Part shown: in pieces, positions 1 through 6,198 of the stretch | Layout of the letters: the number at the start of each line of letters is the position of its first letter | Numbering within the stretch: position 1 is the stretch's first letter | Assembly (NCBI GenBank): GCA_964392965.1 | Contig: CAYMSA010000088.1 | Location: forward strand, 1-6,198 | DNA: 6,198 bases | Origin: CAYMSA01 sp964392965 | GTDB taxonomy: Bacteria > Actinomycetota > Coriobacteriia > Anaerosomatales > Anaerosomataceae | Reading direction: 5' to 3' | Position numbers and translations under genes: made by a program | The notes under the pieces: generated by a model | Databases searched by the model: none | What the model was told of the DNA's origin: nothing | What the model saw: the letters and a program-made list of their open reading frames with translations, nothing else

Positions 1-7
1 GCATACT

Positions 8-28
8 CGGCCCGTGATGATCGGGCCG
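8..28. terminator. GC-rich hairpin downstream of the membrane-protein gene, possible terminator
   Basis: CGGCCCG (8-14) and CGGGCCG (22-28) form a perfect 7-base-pair stem with a 7-base loop, about 80 bases after the membrane-protein stop codon. There is no run of T on the minus-strand downstream side, so it is not a classical intrinsic terminator. It could also be an unrelated palindrome in a gene that begins outside the window. Confidence 0.3.
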
Positions 29-108
29 TCCTCAAGCAACGCCGCCCACGCGCTGCGCCTCGGCATACGTCGCGATCAACCCCGAGGCCGGCGAAGAATC
101 GGAGTTCG

Positions 109-1485
109 TCAGAGATACCCGAAGAGCGGCGGAAAGACGACGACCACAATCGCGGCCCATGCAGCGAAGAGCGACAGGTACCGCATCTGCCAGCGCTCCA
201 TCGCCGCGAACGCGCCGCGTCCCGCTGCGAAGCGCAGCGCGAGCACCCCGGTCCACGCGAGATTCACGAGCAGGAGCACGTTCATGCCGAGTGCGGCCAC
301 GCGGTTGGGCGTGAATCCGAACTCGGCGATGCGGGCGGCGATTGCCGTGAGCGCCACGGCATCGGCGACGAGTGCGCTCGCGATCAGCACAAGCTGCAGG
401 ATGTCGAACATGCCGGGAGGCGACTGCGGATCGCGGGCGGAGATGGTGTAGAGCAGCAGTGCGAGTACGATCACCAGCAGCACGTCGAAGGCGATGAGCA
501 CGTCCCTCTCGATGTTGATGCCCGCACCCGTCCACGCCATGGTCCCGAGGAACACCACCAGAACCGCTGCGAAGAGCGGCATGAAGAGGCGCGTCAGAAC
601 AGGCGCCATGTTCTCGATGACGCTCTGCTTGGCCTCGACGAGCCAGGATGCGATGGGCACGGCGCCGGCCGCACCGCACGGGAGTATCCACGACTCGAAT
701 ACGGGCTCCACGTCAACGCCGATGGCTCCGAAGATCAGCGCGGTGAACCCCATGAGGACGCCGCCCCCCAACGCGATGAGAACGTAGTAGATGAACAGCT
801 CACCGGTGAACCGGATGAAGTCCATCCGGCCGTCCGTCTCGCGCCAGCGGCTCCCCGCGTAGGCGACACCCACCACGGCCACCCACAGCGCTATCGGAAG
901 ATGGAGTGCTGTGAGCATCCCGGTATCGCTCGTCCCCTCGAAGGGGTAGGCGTTGGCGAACACCAGCGCGGCGAGGAACGCGATCACCAGCCAGCGGACA
1001 CTGCGAGCACCGAGCATCTCTCGCTTCCAGGCGAAGTAGCCGGTCAGAAGTGGCAACACAAAGAAACTGAGGTTGCGCGCGTAGAAGGCACCGTCTGAGT
1101 TGAGATCGATGCCGAAGAGCGACGGCAACTTGATGAGAATGGCCGCCACCACCGCAAGTGCGACGGCGACGGACGTCTCCTTCCGGGCACCGGGCCGCGT
1201 CTCGCCCGTCTCGGATACCGGCAAGACCAGCTGTTTCCACAGCCGCTCCGAGTGTTCGCGTGCGAACTCGCGCGACAGCGCATCGAGGTCCCCCATGCGC
1301 TTGACGGCGACGAGAAACGCTTCGTCGGCGTCCAGGCCGGCATCCACGAGACTTCCCACCTGCTCGCGCAGGTGGTCCTCCAGCTCGGCGACGTCCACCG
1401 GATGGATCGTCTGCCGCCGAAGGAGGTAGTTCCGCCACTCGGCGATCTGCTCCTCGAGTGAGATGAGGTCGGTACGGGCCTGCAT
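109..1485 (-). CDS. Polytopic membrane protein with permease-prefix/HAAS-like N-terminal domain, paired with PadR
   Basis: This is a 458-residue integral membrane protein from the ATG at 1485; a GTG one codon earlier (1488) is equally possible. Residues 1-88 form a hydrophilic helical domain (LEEQIAEWRNYLL..., AELEDHLREQVGSLVDAGLDADEAFLVAVKRMGD). It resembles the permease-prefix/HAAS-like cytoplasmic domains that accompany PadR regulators. After a linker, about 11 hydrophobic segments follow, near residues 105-125, 138-154, 165-180, 192-212, 228-256, 268-284, 300-320, 330-349, 361-386, 399-420 and 438-457. The block around EFGFTPNRVAALGMNVLLLVNL (388-409) recalls DUF4153-type membrane proteins, from memory only. 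There is no ATP-binding cassette, protease motif or FtsX/MacB periplasmic domain, so it is not a standard ABC permease. Translation is probably coupled to padR: the padR TGA abuts the GTG, and AAGGAG sits inside the padR 3' end. Expression is thus expected to follow PadR control. Its biochemical function is unknown; a role in envelope-stress or transport-type responses would be speculation. Confidence 0.88.
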   Translation of the reverse strand: MQARTDLISLEEQIAEWRNYLLRRQTIHPVDVAELEDHLREQVGSLVDAGLDADEAFLVAVKRMGDLDALSREFAREHSERLWKQLVLPVSETGETRPGARKETSVAVALAVVAAILIKLPSLFGIDLNSDGAFYARNLSFFVLPLLTGYFAWKREMLGARSVRWLVIAFLAALVFANAYPFEGTSDTGMLTALHLPIALWVAVVGVAYAGSRWRETDGRMDFIRFTGELFIYYVLIALGGGVLMGFTALIFGAIGVDVEPVFESWILPCGAAGAVPIASWLVEAKQSVIENMAPVLTRLFMPLFAAVLVVFLGTMAWTGAGINIERDVLIAFDVLLVIVLALLLYTISARDPQSPPGMFDILQLVLIASALVADAVALTAIAARIAEFGFTPNRVAALGMNVLLLVNLAWTGVLALRFAAGRGAFAAMERWQMRYLSLFAAWAAIVVVVFPPLFGYL

Positions 1486-1488
1486 CAC

Positions 1489-1875
1489 TCATACTCCTTG
1501 CGGTATCGGCGCGGTCAGCGGAGCCGGGAAACGCGATTCCGGAGCTGCCAGCGCATGCCAGAGTCCCCGTAGCGTGGCGTCGACAGCCTGCCACTGCCTG
1601 CGCTGCTCTGCGAGCTGCACCCGGCCCTCGGGCGTGATGCGGTAGTACCTGCGGCGACGGCCGCTCTCGGCGACCTCCCAGCGCGCCTCGACCAGGCCGA
1701 GCCGGGACAGGCGATGGAGAACCGGATAGAGCATGCCGTCGGTCCATTCCAGATGTCCGCCGGAGAGTTCCTTCACACGCTGCAGGATCGCGTAGCCGTA
1801 GCTGTCCTCCTCGGCCAGAATGGCCAGGACGATCGGCGTGGAAGAGGCGGCGGTGAGGTCCTTGTTGATCTCCAT
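1489..1875 (-). CDS. PadR-family transcriptional regulator
   Basis: This 128-residue winged-helix regulator acts as a DNA-binding dimer, and most PadR proteins repress a neighbouring membrane or transporter gene. The sequence shows helix 1 in SSTPIVLAILAEEDSYGYAI (11-30), the hallmark recognition region WTDGMLYPVLHRLSRLGLV (44-62) and the wing ending RRYYRITPEGR (75-85). After these comes a short helix (about 86-109) that would provide the dimer interface, then a Pro/Ala-rich tail. Length fits the short (subfamily 2) PadR class. The frame stays open upstream to 2007, but the ATG at 1875 is chosen because MEINKDLTAASS leads directly into the family domain and the promoter -10 box lies at 1925-1930, so upstream codons would not be transcribed. 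The only RBS-like match is AGGA two bases from the ATG, which is weak. It is the first gene of an operon with the membrane protein that starts at its stop codon, and it probably represses its own promoter. The inducer is unknown. Confidence 0.94.
   Translation of the reverse strand: MEINKDLTAASSTPIVLAILAEEDSYGYAILQRVKELSGGHLEWTDGMLYPVLHRLSRLGLVEARWEVAESGRRRRYYRITPEGRVQLAEQRRQWQAVDATLRGLWHALAAPESRFPAPLTAPIPQGV
1494..1499 (-). promoter_or_regulatory. Shine-Dalgarno of the membrane-protein gene, inside the padR 3' end
   Basis: On the minus strand AAGGAG ends 8 bases before the ATG at 1485 and 5 bases before the in-frame GTG at 1488. Both spacings work, so it does not fully decide the start; 8 bases is closer to the usual optimum. 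The site overlaps the last padR codons, which supports co-transcription and coupled translation. Confidence 0.75.
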
Positions 1876-1912
1876 GGTCCTGCCTGTCACGGGAAGCCGG
1901 TGCGGTCTCCTA

Positions 1913-1948
1913 ATACATAGTGGCATTATACATTGTGCCTCTATGTAT
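1913..1948. promoter_or_regulatory. Imperfect 36-base dyad over the padR promoter, probable PadR operator
   Basis: The left arm ATACATAGTGGCA (1913-1925) and the right arm TGCCTCTATGTAT (1936-1948) are inverted copies matching at 12 of 13 positions, with a 10-base centre. The hexamer ATACAT occurs at 1913 and 1928, and its complement ATGTAT at 1943, so the three copies are spaced exactly 15 bases apart. The dyad covers the -10 box, the spacer, the end of the -35 box and the predicted transcription start. Known PadR operators are AT-rich dyads with ATGT/ACAT half-sites near their own promoters, so repression by promoter occlusion is the natural reading. The half-site order here (ACAT first, ATGT last on the plus strand) is not the textbook one. 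Confidence 0.7.
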
Positions 1949-1953
1949 GTCGA
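1925..1953 (-). promoter_or_regulatory. Sigma70-type promoter of the padR-membrane protein operon
   Basis: On the minus strand the -35 box TCGACA (1953-1948, 5 of 6 bases of consensus) is followed by a 17-base spacer and a perfect -10 box TATAAT (1930-1925). Transcription should start near 1918, giving a leader of about 43 bases before the padR ATG at 1875. The promoter begins 32 bases after the stop codon of the MBL-fold gene, so padR is not obliged to rely on read-through. This AT-rich patch stands out sharply from the GC-rich surroundings. The match is from sequence only. Confidence 0.8.
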
Positions 1954-1984
1954 TGCGGGAAAGCTGCTGCCTGACGTGAGCGCC

Positions 1985-2941
1985 TCAGCGCCTGTTGCGC
2001 ACGTCATTCCAGATGGCGCCGGCGGTCTCGACGTACGGATCGACGGTCACTTCGCCGAGGGCGTACCGCTCGTGCCACCCGGGCGGCACCGGCATCACCG
2101 CGTAGAGCTCCTGCCGGCGCGCCTCCAACAGCTGGCGCGGCTGGCCCATGTAGTCGGCGGCGCAGTACACGCGACGTCCCGCTGCCGCCGAGACCTCGTC
2201 GAGCCACTGCTCCCCCTCGAGGCTTCGCATGACGTGATGGTCCAGGATGACCGTCTCGGCCTCACGGGCCAGGCGGACCGCGTTGCCGAATGCCACCGCA
2301 CGCAGGTCCTCGGAGAGCGACGGCAGATGGAGCGGCGGGCCGGCCGCCAGGACGATGGATGGCGCCCACGCCAGGATGCGATCGACGGCGGCGTCATCCA
2401 GCAGCTGGATGTCCGATGCGTGCACGAAGACCCCGGTTCCGCCTTCGATGCGCGTCATCATCACGCGCCCCACGTGAGTCCCCGCGACGCCATGCGGCAC
2501 CTGCCCGGAGAACGTCATCGGCCCGATGGAGCGTCCTTCCGAGAGCTGCAGGACGTCATCGAGGAGACGCGTGAGGTCCTCGAAGCGCCGCTGCATGGCA
2601 ACAGGAGATGCGGGGGCTGCTATGCTCCACCAGCGCTGTGCGGGCGGGCGCTCGGGCAGGTCCGCGAGGGCGAGCTGGTAGGGATTCGCATCGGCGAACG
2701 GCACATGATCGCCGTGGAAGTGGCTGATCACCACGTCGGTCGCCTGCGCGAGCGCTTCGATGATGCGAACGCGGATTCCGCGGCCCACTGCGATCTGCAC
2801 CGGATGTGGCAGGAGTCCGTGACGGATATAGCCGAGCGACACCCCGGGGTCGATCAGGATCCGCCGCTCATCCACCGTCACCAGGCAGCAGAGACCCCGT
2901 ACGCCCAAAGACTCGGCGCCGATGATCTCGAGACGCAGCAC
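1985..2941 (-). CDS. Metallo-beta-lactamase-fold hydrolase, UPF0282-like
   Basis: This is a 318-residue cytoplasmic protein with no signal peptide or membrane segment. The opening (MLRLEIIGAESLGVRGLCCL) and RILIDPGVSLG at 28-37 form the first beta strands of an MBL fold. The metal-binding HxHxDH motif is HFHGDH at 74-79. Further candidate metal or active-site positions are H150 in FSGQVPHG, H174/D177 in FVHASD, GPPLHL at 201-206 and the ILDHH block at 232-236. This set, especially PHG, HxSD, GPP and DHH, matches my memory of UPF0282, a family of uncharacterised, mostly archaeal MBL proteins of about the same length. The start is GTG at 2941, chosen because GGAGGG lies 4 bases upstream and the family's N-terminal strand begins there. 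The gene sits 266 bases after hsdR and 32 bases before the next promoter, so it is probably its own unit. The MBL fold is certain and UPF0282 membership probable. Substrate and role are unknown: the fold covers nucleases, thioesterases and phosphodiesterases. Confidence 0.9.
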   Translation of the reverse strand: MLRLEIIGAESLGVRGLCCLVTVDERRILIDPGVSLGYIRHGLLPHPVQIAVGRGIRVRIIEALAQATDVVISHFHGDHVPFADANPYQLALADLPERPPAQRWWSIAAPASPVAMQRRFEDLTRLLDDVLQLSEGRSIGPMTFSGQVPHGVAGTHVGRVMMTRIEGGTGVFVHASDIQLLDDAAVDRILAWAPSIVLAAGPPLHLPSLSEDLRAVAFGNAVRLAREAETVILDHHVMRSLEGEQWLDEVSAAAGRRVYCAADYMGQPRQLLEARRQELYAVMPVPPGWHERYALGEVTVDPYVETAGAIWNDVRNRR

Positions 2942-2945
2942 GATT

Positions 2946-2951
2946 CCCTCC
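2946..2951 (-). promoter_or_regulatory. Shine-Dalgarno deciding the GTG start of the MBL-fold gene
   Basis: GGAGGG on the minus strand ends 4 bases before the GTG at 2941. No in-frame ATG lies between this site and the conserved first beta strand, so the GTG is the best-supported start. Confidence 0.75.
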
Positions 2952-3004
2952 GCATCCTACGTACGCCGGGTGCGAGCGACCATCAAGCCGCAAGCCCGGC
3001 GGCG

Positions 3005-3024
3005 GTCTTCAGCATGCTGAAGAC
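3005..3024. repeat. Perfect 20-base palindrome upstream of the MBL-fold gene
   Basis: GTCTTCAGCATGCTGAAGAC equals its own reverse complement over all 20 bases. It lies 64-83 bases upstream of the MBL GTG start and 184 bases past the hsdR stop. As RNA it could form an 8-base-pair stem with a CAUG loop, but no U-run follows on either strand. It may be a binding site for a dimeric regulator of the MBL-fold gene, or a hairpin that ends or protects the hsdR transcript. The palindrome is certain; its function is unknown. Confidence 0.7.
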
Positions 3025-3030
3025 GGTCGT

Positions 3031-3040
3031 GATTCGAATC
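3031..3040. repeat. Perfect 10-base palindrome next to the larger one
   Basis: GATTCGAATC is self-complementary and begins six bases after the 20-base palindrome. Alone it could be chance; its closeness to the larger dyad is why it is listed. No function is assigned. Confidence 0.35.
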
Positions 3041-3207
3041 GATCATCCGGCACGCCGCGATTCCATGTCGACACCTGCCTCCAGGGGCGGACTCATCCCG
3101 TTCCTACCCTCTCTGGAGGGAAGCGCAAGGAGCCACCGGGCGAAGTGGACACCGCGCTGCCGAGGGTAGGCGCAGGAGTGGCGCGAACGGGGGGACTCTC
3201 GCCCGGT

Positions 3208-6198
3208 TCAGGAGTCCGGATGATCGCCGAAGCTCCCTCCCAGCCCGAAGAACCGCTCGAAGAACTCGGCGAGCATTGCCAGTACCCGCTGCTTCTTCTC
3301 GCCGTGCTCCCCATCGGGCGAGAAGCGCGATACGGGTGGCAACACCTTCGTGATCGCAGTGCCCGTGGCGCGGATCGCGCCGTCGCGAAACGCGGCCTCG
3401 ATGAACGCTCGCGTCTCTTCCGGGCGCAGCTGCTCGGCCTCGATAATCGCAGCGAGCTCCGTTTCGCGCCGTGCCCGAATGAACGCCTGCCACTCCTCAT
3501 CGATCTCGCCGCTGACGGTGACCGAGTCCACGAAAGCCTCTATCAGGTCCTTCTTGTTGCGCAGACTGGGGCTGGCGTCGACAGCGCGCTCGATCGAGGC
3601 ACGAATCTCCGCATCGGCTCCGTCGCCATGCCCTCTGCGCCACTTCTCCACGAGCATGAGGATGTAGTCCACGTTGATCTCGACCTGCTTGATGAGCTCG
3701 ATCTCGAAGACGATGTCGTCGTTGATCGACTCCTTGTCAGCGTCTGCCCGGCTCCGGAACTCGGCGTAGAGGTCCAGATAGACGCTGCGATAGTCCTGCC
3801 CCTGGCGGTCGGTGAGGATCTCGCTGCCCGCGAAGTCATCGAAGGCCGTCAGGATGTTCTGCAGCCGCAGGATGGCGCCGAAGAGTGCGATGAACTCCCC
3901 TTTCGCCTCCTCGCCCACGATCGGCGCCCCGAGCGGATACTTCTCCAGCAGTTCGGACACGCGCTCAGCGTACTCGGCGTAGTAGTCGACGTAGGGCTTG
4001 AGCAGCACGATTCCGCGTGCGTCCTTGTTGCCGAAGAGAGCGATCGCGTCGTTGGTCTCCTGCTCAAGATCCCGGAACGACACGATGTTGCCGTAGGTCT
4101 TCACCGAGTTCAGAATGCGGTTGGTGCGTGAGTAGGCCTGGATGAGGCCGTGAGCGCGCAGGTTCTTGTCCACGAAGAGCGTGTTGAGCGTCGTCGAATC
4201 GAAGCCGGTGAGGAACATGTTCACGACGATGACTAGATCGATCTCGCGGGCCCTCAGGCGCAACGACAGATCCTTGTAGTAGTTCTGGAACTTGTCCGCC
4301 GAGGTGTCGAAGCTCGTGCCGAAGTACGCGTTGTAGTCATCGATGGCGCCCTCAAGGAAGTCCCGAGAAGATTGGTCGAGGGCGCCCGTCTCAAAGCCCT
4401 CCTCGTCGAGGTAGTCGCCGACGGCTTCGTTAGCGGCGTAGGAGTAGATGAGACCGACCTTGAGCCGACGTCCCGGCGGCAGAGCCTCCTGCTGCTCCTT
4501 GAACTCCCGGTAGTAGCGCTTGGCCGCATCGATGGACGCGGTGGCGAAGAGCGCGTTGAATCCGTGCACCCGCTTGCCCGCGAGCGGATAGTGCTCGGCC
4601 CGCTTGGTCTTCTGGTCGAAGTGCTCGAGCGTGTAGGCCACGACCTGCTGGATCCGCTCGGGAGCGAGTAGCGCCCTCTCGGTGTCAATCGCCGGGACCT
4701 GCTTATCGTCGATACCCTCGGGCAGTCTGATCGTGTTCACGTAGTCGATGCGGAACGGCAGCACGTTCTTGTCGGTGATCGCGTCCACGATCGTGTACGT
4801 GTGCAGCTTCTCGCCAAACGCCTGCTCCGTGGTCTGAAGGCCCGGCCTGCCCGCGCCGGCGTTTTCGGCGAAGATCGGCGTGCCCGTGAAGCCGAAGAGG
4901 TTATAGCGTTTGAACGCCTTGACGATGGCGGTGTGCATCTCGCCGAACTGCGAGCGATGACACTCGTCGAAGATGACGACGATGTGGCCCGAGTAGATGA
5001 CATGACCCCTATTGGCCGAGATGAAGTTACTGAGCTTCTGAATGGTCGTGATGATGATCTTCGCGGCGGGATCCTCGAGCTGCCGCTTCAGGACCGCCGT
5101 GGATGTGTTGGAGTTGGCCGCACCCTTCTCGAAGCGATCGTACTCACGCATCGTCTGGTAGTCGAGGTCCTTGCGGTCGACGACGAAGAGCACCTTGTCC
5201 ACGCTCGGCAGACGGGAGGCGAGCTGCGCGGTCTTGAAGCTCGTGAGCGTCTTGCCCGAGCCGGTGGTGTGCCATACGTAGCCACCGGCGGCAAGCGTGC
5301 CGAGCTGCTTGTAGTTGGTGGAGATGTCGATTCGCTGCAGGATCCGTTCCGTGGCGACGATCTGGTACGGCCTCATGACCAGGAGCAGCCGGTCAGCCGT
5401 GAGCACACAGTACTTCGTGAGGATGTTGAGCAGCGTGTGCTTGGCGAAGAAGGTCTTTGCGAAAGCCGTCAGGTCCTGGATGGGCCGGTTTGCCGCGTCC
5501 GCCCACCACGAGGTGAATTCGTAGGAGTTGGACGTCTTGCGGACCCGTTTGGATCCCGCTGCCGCCGCAACGTGTTGCCGACGAGTCGTATTGGAGTAGT
5601 ACTTGGTAAGCGTGCCGTTGCTGATCACAAAGAGCTGTACGTAGTCGAACAGGCCTGAGCCTGCCCAGAAGCTGTCGCGCTGGTAGCGGTCGATCTGGTT
5701 GAACGCCTCCCGGATGTCCACCCCGCGACGCTTGAGCTCGATGTGGACCATCGGCAGACCGTTGACGAGCACCGTCACGTCGTAGCGGTTCGAGCGTGCA
5801 GCTCCACCCTCCCCATCGGCCACCTCGTATTGATTGATGACCTGCAGGCGGTTGTTGTGGATGTTGGCCTTGTCCATGAGCATGACGTTCTTGGTGGAGC
5901 CATCATCGCGCCTGAGGATCTGCACGTGGTCTTCCTGGATGCGCACCGTCTTCTCGACGATGCCCTCGTTGGCGCCAGCGATGCGCTCCGTGAAGAAGCG
6001 CCCCCACTCCGCGTCCGAGAACGTGATGCCATTGAGCAGCTCGAGCTGCGTGCGCAGGTTGCCGATGAGCTCCGCCTCACTCGTGACCGGCAGGTACTCG
6101 TAGGCCTGCGACTGCAAGAGCCTGATGAGCGCGCGCTCGAGGGCGGCCTCCGACTGATACGCCGCTTCTTCGACCGTCTCGGGGAGGTACTCGGCGAC
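3208..6198 (-). CDS. hsdR: Type I restriction-modification system, R (restriction/translocase) subunit, EcoR124I-like; N-terminus cut by window edge
   Basis: HsdR is the motor and nuclease subunit of a type I restriction enzyme. In complex with HsdM and HsdS it translocates unmethylated DNA using ATP and cleaves it far from the recognition site. The frame is open to the window edge, giving 996 visible residues; the true start lies beyond 6198. Numbering from the edge, the N-terminal PD-(D/E)xK nuclease has D140, E154 and K156 (IELKRRG), followed by the QxxxY motif at 168-172. The superfamily 2 helicase shows Walker A (TGSGKT, about 312-317), DECH (411-414), TGTP (438-441), motif V around VNMFLTGFD (659-667) and motif VI QAYSRTNR (687-694). 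A helical C-terminal region ends in the usual KKQRVLAML...FFERFFGL tail. EcoR124I-type subunits are about 1,030-1,040 residues, so little is missing. All catalytic residues are intact, with no frameshift. As the last hsd gene on this strand, it probably follows hsdM and hsdS outside the window. The family call is very secure; the type IC subclass is likely from similarity of the motif V-VI block. Confidence 0.97.
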   Translation of the reverse strand, partial: VAEYLPETVEEAAYQSEAALERALIRLLQSQAYEYLPVTSEAELIGNLRTQLELLNGITFSDAEWGRFFTERIAGANEGIVEKTVRIQEDHVQILRRDDGSTKNVMLMDKANIHNNRLQVINQYEVADGEGGAARSNRYDVTVLVNGLPMVHIELKRRGVDIREAFNQIDRYQRDSFWAGSGLFDYVQLFVISNGTLTKYYSNTTRRQHVAAAAGSKRVRKTSNSYEFTSWWADAANRPIQDLTAFAKTFFAKHTLLNILTKYCVLTADRLLLVMRPYQIVATERILQRIDISTNYKQLGTLAAGGYVWHTTGSGKTLTSFKTAQLASRLPSVDKVLFVVDRKDLDYQTMREYDRFEKGAANSNTSTAVLKRQLEDPAAKIIITTIQKLSNFISANRGHVIYSGHIVVIFDECHRSQFGEMHTAIVKAFKRYNLFGFTGTPIFAENAGAGRPGLQTTEQAFGEKLHTYTIVDAITDKNVLPFRIDYVNTIRLPEGIDDKQVPAIDTERALLAPERIQQVVAYTLEHFDQKTKRAEHYPLAGKRVHGFNALFATASIDAAKRYYREFKEQQEALPPGRRLKVGLIYSYAANEAVGDYLDEEGFETGALDQSSRDFLEGAIDDYNAYFGTSFDTSADKFQNYYKDLSLRLRAREIDLVIVVNMFLTGFDSTTLNTLFVDKNLRAHGLIQAYSRTNRILNSVKTYGNIVSFRDLEQETNDAIALFGNKDARGIVLLKPYVDYYAEYAERVSELLEKYPLGAPIVGEEAKGEFIALFGAILRLQNILTAFDDFAGSEILTDRQGQDYRSVYLDLYAEFRSRADADKESINDDIVFEIELIKQVEINVDYILMLVEKWRRGHGDGADAEIRASIERAVDASPSLRNKKDLIEAFVDSVTVSGEIDEEWQAFIRARRETELAAIIEAEQLRPEETRAFIEAAFRDGAIRATGTAITKVLPPVSRFSPDGEHGEKKQRVLAMLAEFFERFFGLGGSFGDHPDS

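Larger units (their letters stand above)
2942..3207. other. Intergenic region between hsdR and the MBL-fold gene
   Basis: These 266 bases carry no credible gene on either strand; the only minus-strand ATG frames run 7 to 17 codons. The region must hold the end of hsdR transcription and any promoter of the MBL-fold gene. I find no U-tract terminator. A weak hairpin, CCCTC with a 4-base loop and GAGGG (3107-3120), lies about 87 bases after the hsdR stop. Promoter candidates are poor, for example TTGATG followed 17 bases later by TACGTA on the minus strand. The clearest structure is the pair of palindromes at 3005-3040. Confidence 0.6.

Noticed and set aside
32..691. Minus-strand frame overlapping the membrane-protein gene and extending to 32
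   Set aside because: It is Arg/Ala-rich and without hydrophobic or domain pattern; the membrane-protein frame explains the same DNA.
1876..2007. Upstream extension of the padR frame by 44 codons
   Set aside because: It would begin inside the MBL-fold gene and run through the promoter and operator; the family's N-terminus fits the ATG at 1875.
3107..3120. CCCTC/GAGGG hairpin as an hsdR terminator
   Set aside because: The stem has only five base pairs and no T-run follows on the minus strand; too weak to annotate as a terminator.
1820..3169. 449-codon open frame on the plus strand across the MBL-fold gene and both intergenic regions
   Set aside because: It runs through the padR promoter, the MBL-fold gene and the palindromes, shows no domain, and is explained by GC-rich codons of the opposite strand.
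3145..4131. 328-codon open frame on the plus strand, antisense to hsdR
   Set aside because: The translation is low in complexity and has no recognisable domain. It mirrors hsdR codons in a GC-rich gene, and hsdR is unmistakable on the other strand.
4801..5658. 285-codon open frame on the plus strand, antisense to hsdR
   Set aside because: It lies entirely within the helicase and nuclease coding part of hsdR, is rich in Arg/Val/Glu and has no motif; a shadow frame.

Overview
The window looks like chromosomal DNA of a high-GC, free-living-type bacterium. Long open shadow frames on both strands, G/C-rich third codon positions and GTG starts all fit. A PadR regulator coupled to a polytopic membrane protein with a permease-prefix-like N-terminus is frequent in Gemmatimonadota and Acidobacteriota. 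That placement is only a guess; nothing here fixes the taxon.

All four recognisable genes lie on the minus strand, so transcription runs from high to low coordinates. (1) From 6198 down to 3208 is the R subunit (HsdR) of a type I restriction-modification system, EcoR124I-like (type IC). It is cut by the window edge at its N-terminus, but its nuclease, helicase and C-terminal parts are present and unbroken. The partner hsdM and hsdS genes are not visible and would be expected upstream, beyond 6198. (2) From 3207 to 2942 is a 266-base gap without a gene, holding a perfect 20-base palindrome and a perfect 10-base palindrome six bases apart. (3) From 2941 to 1985 is a metallo-beta-lactamase-fold protein that resembles the UPF0282 family, known mainly from archaea; its substrate is unknown. 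(4) From 1953 to 1913 is a strong sigma70-type promoter whose -10 box lies inside a 36-base dyad, a likely PadR operator. (5) From 1875 to 109 is a two-gene operon: a PadR-family repressor followed without a gap by a membrane protein with about 11 predicted transmembrane segments and a cytoplasmic N-terminal domain. The last 108 bases hold only a GC-rich hairpin.

The PadR and membrane-protein genes form a clear unit: one promoter, one probable autoregulatory operator, and a Shine-Dalgarno for the second gene inside the end of the first. HsdR and the MBL-fold protein appear to be separate units, and no functional link between them can be shown from this sequence. I see no CRISPR array, tRNA, rRNA, transposase or integrase. 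I do not see convincing evidence of an undescribed multi-gene system. The least ordinary items are the UPF0282-like hydrolase, the operator/promoter dyad and the palindrome cluster.
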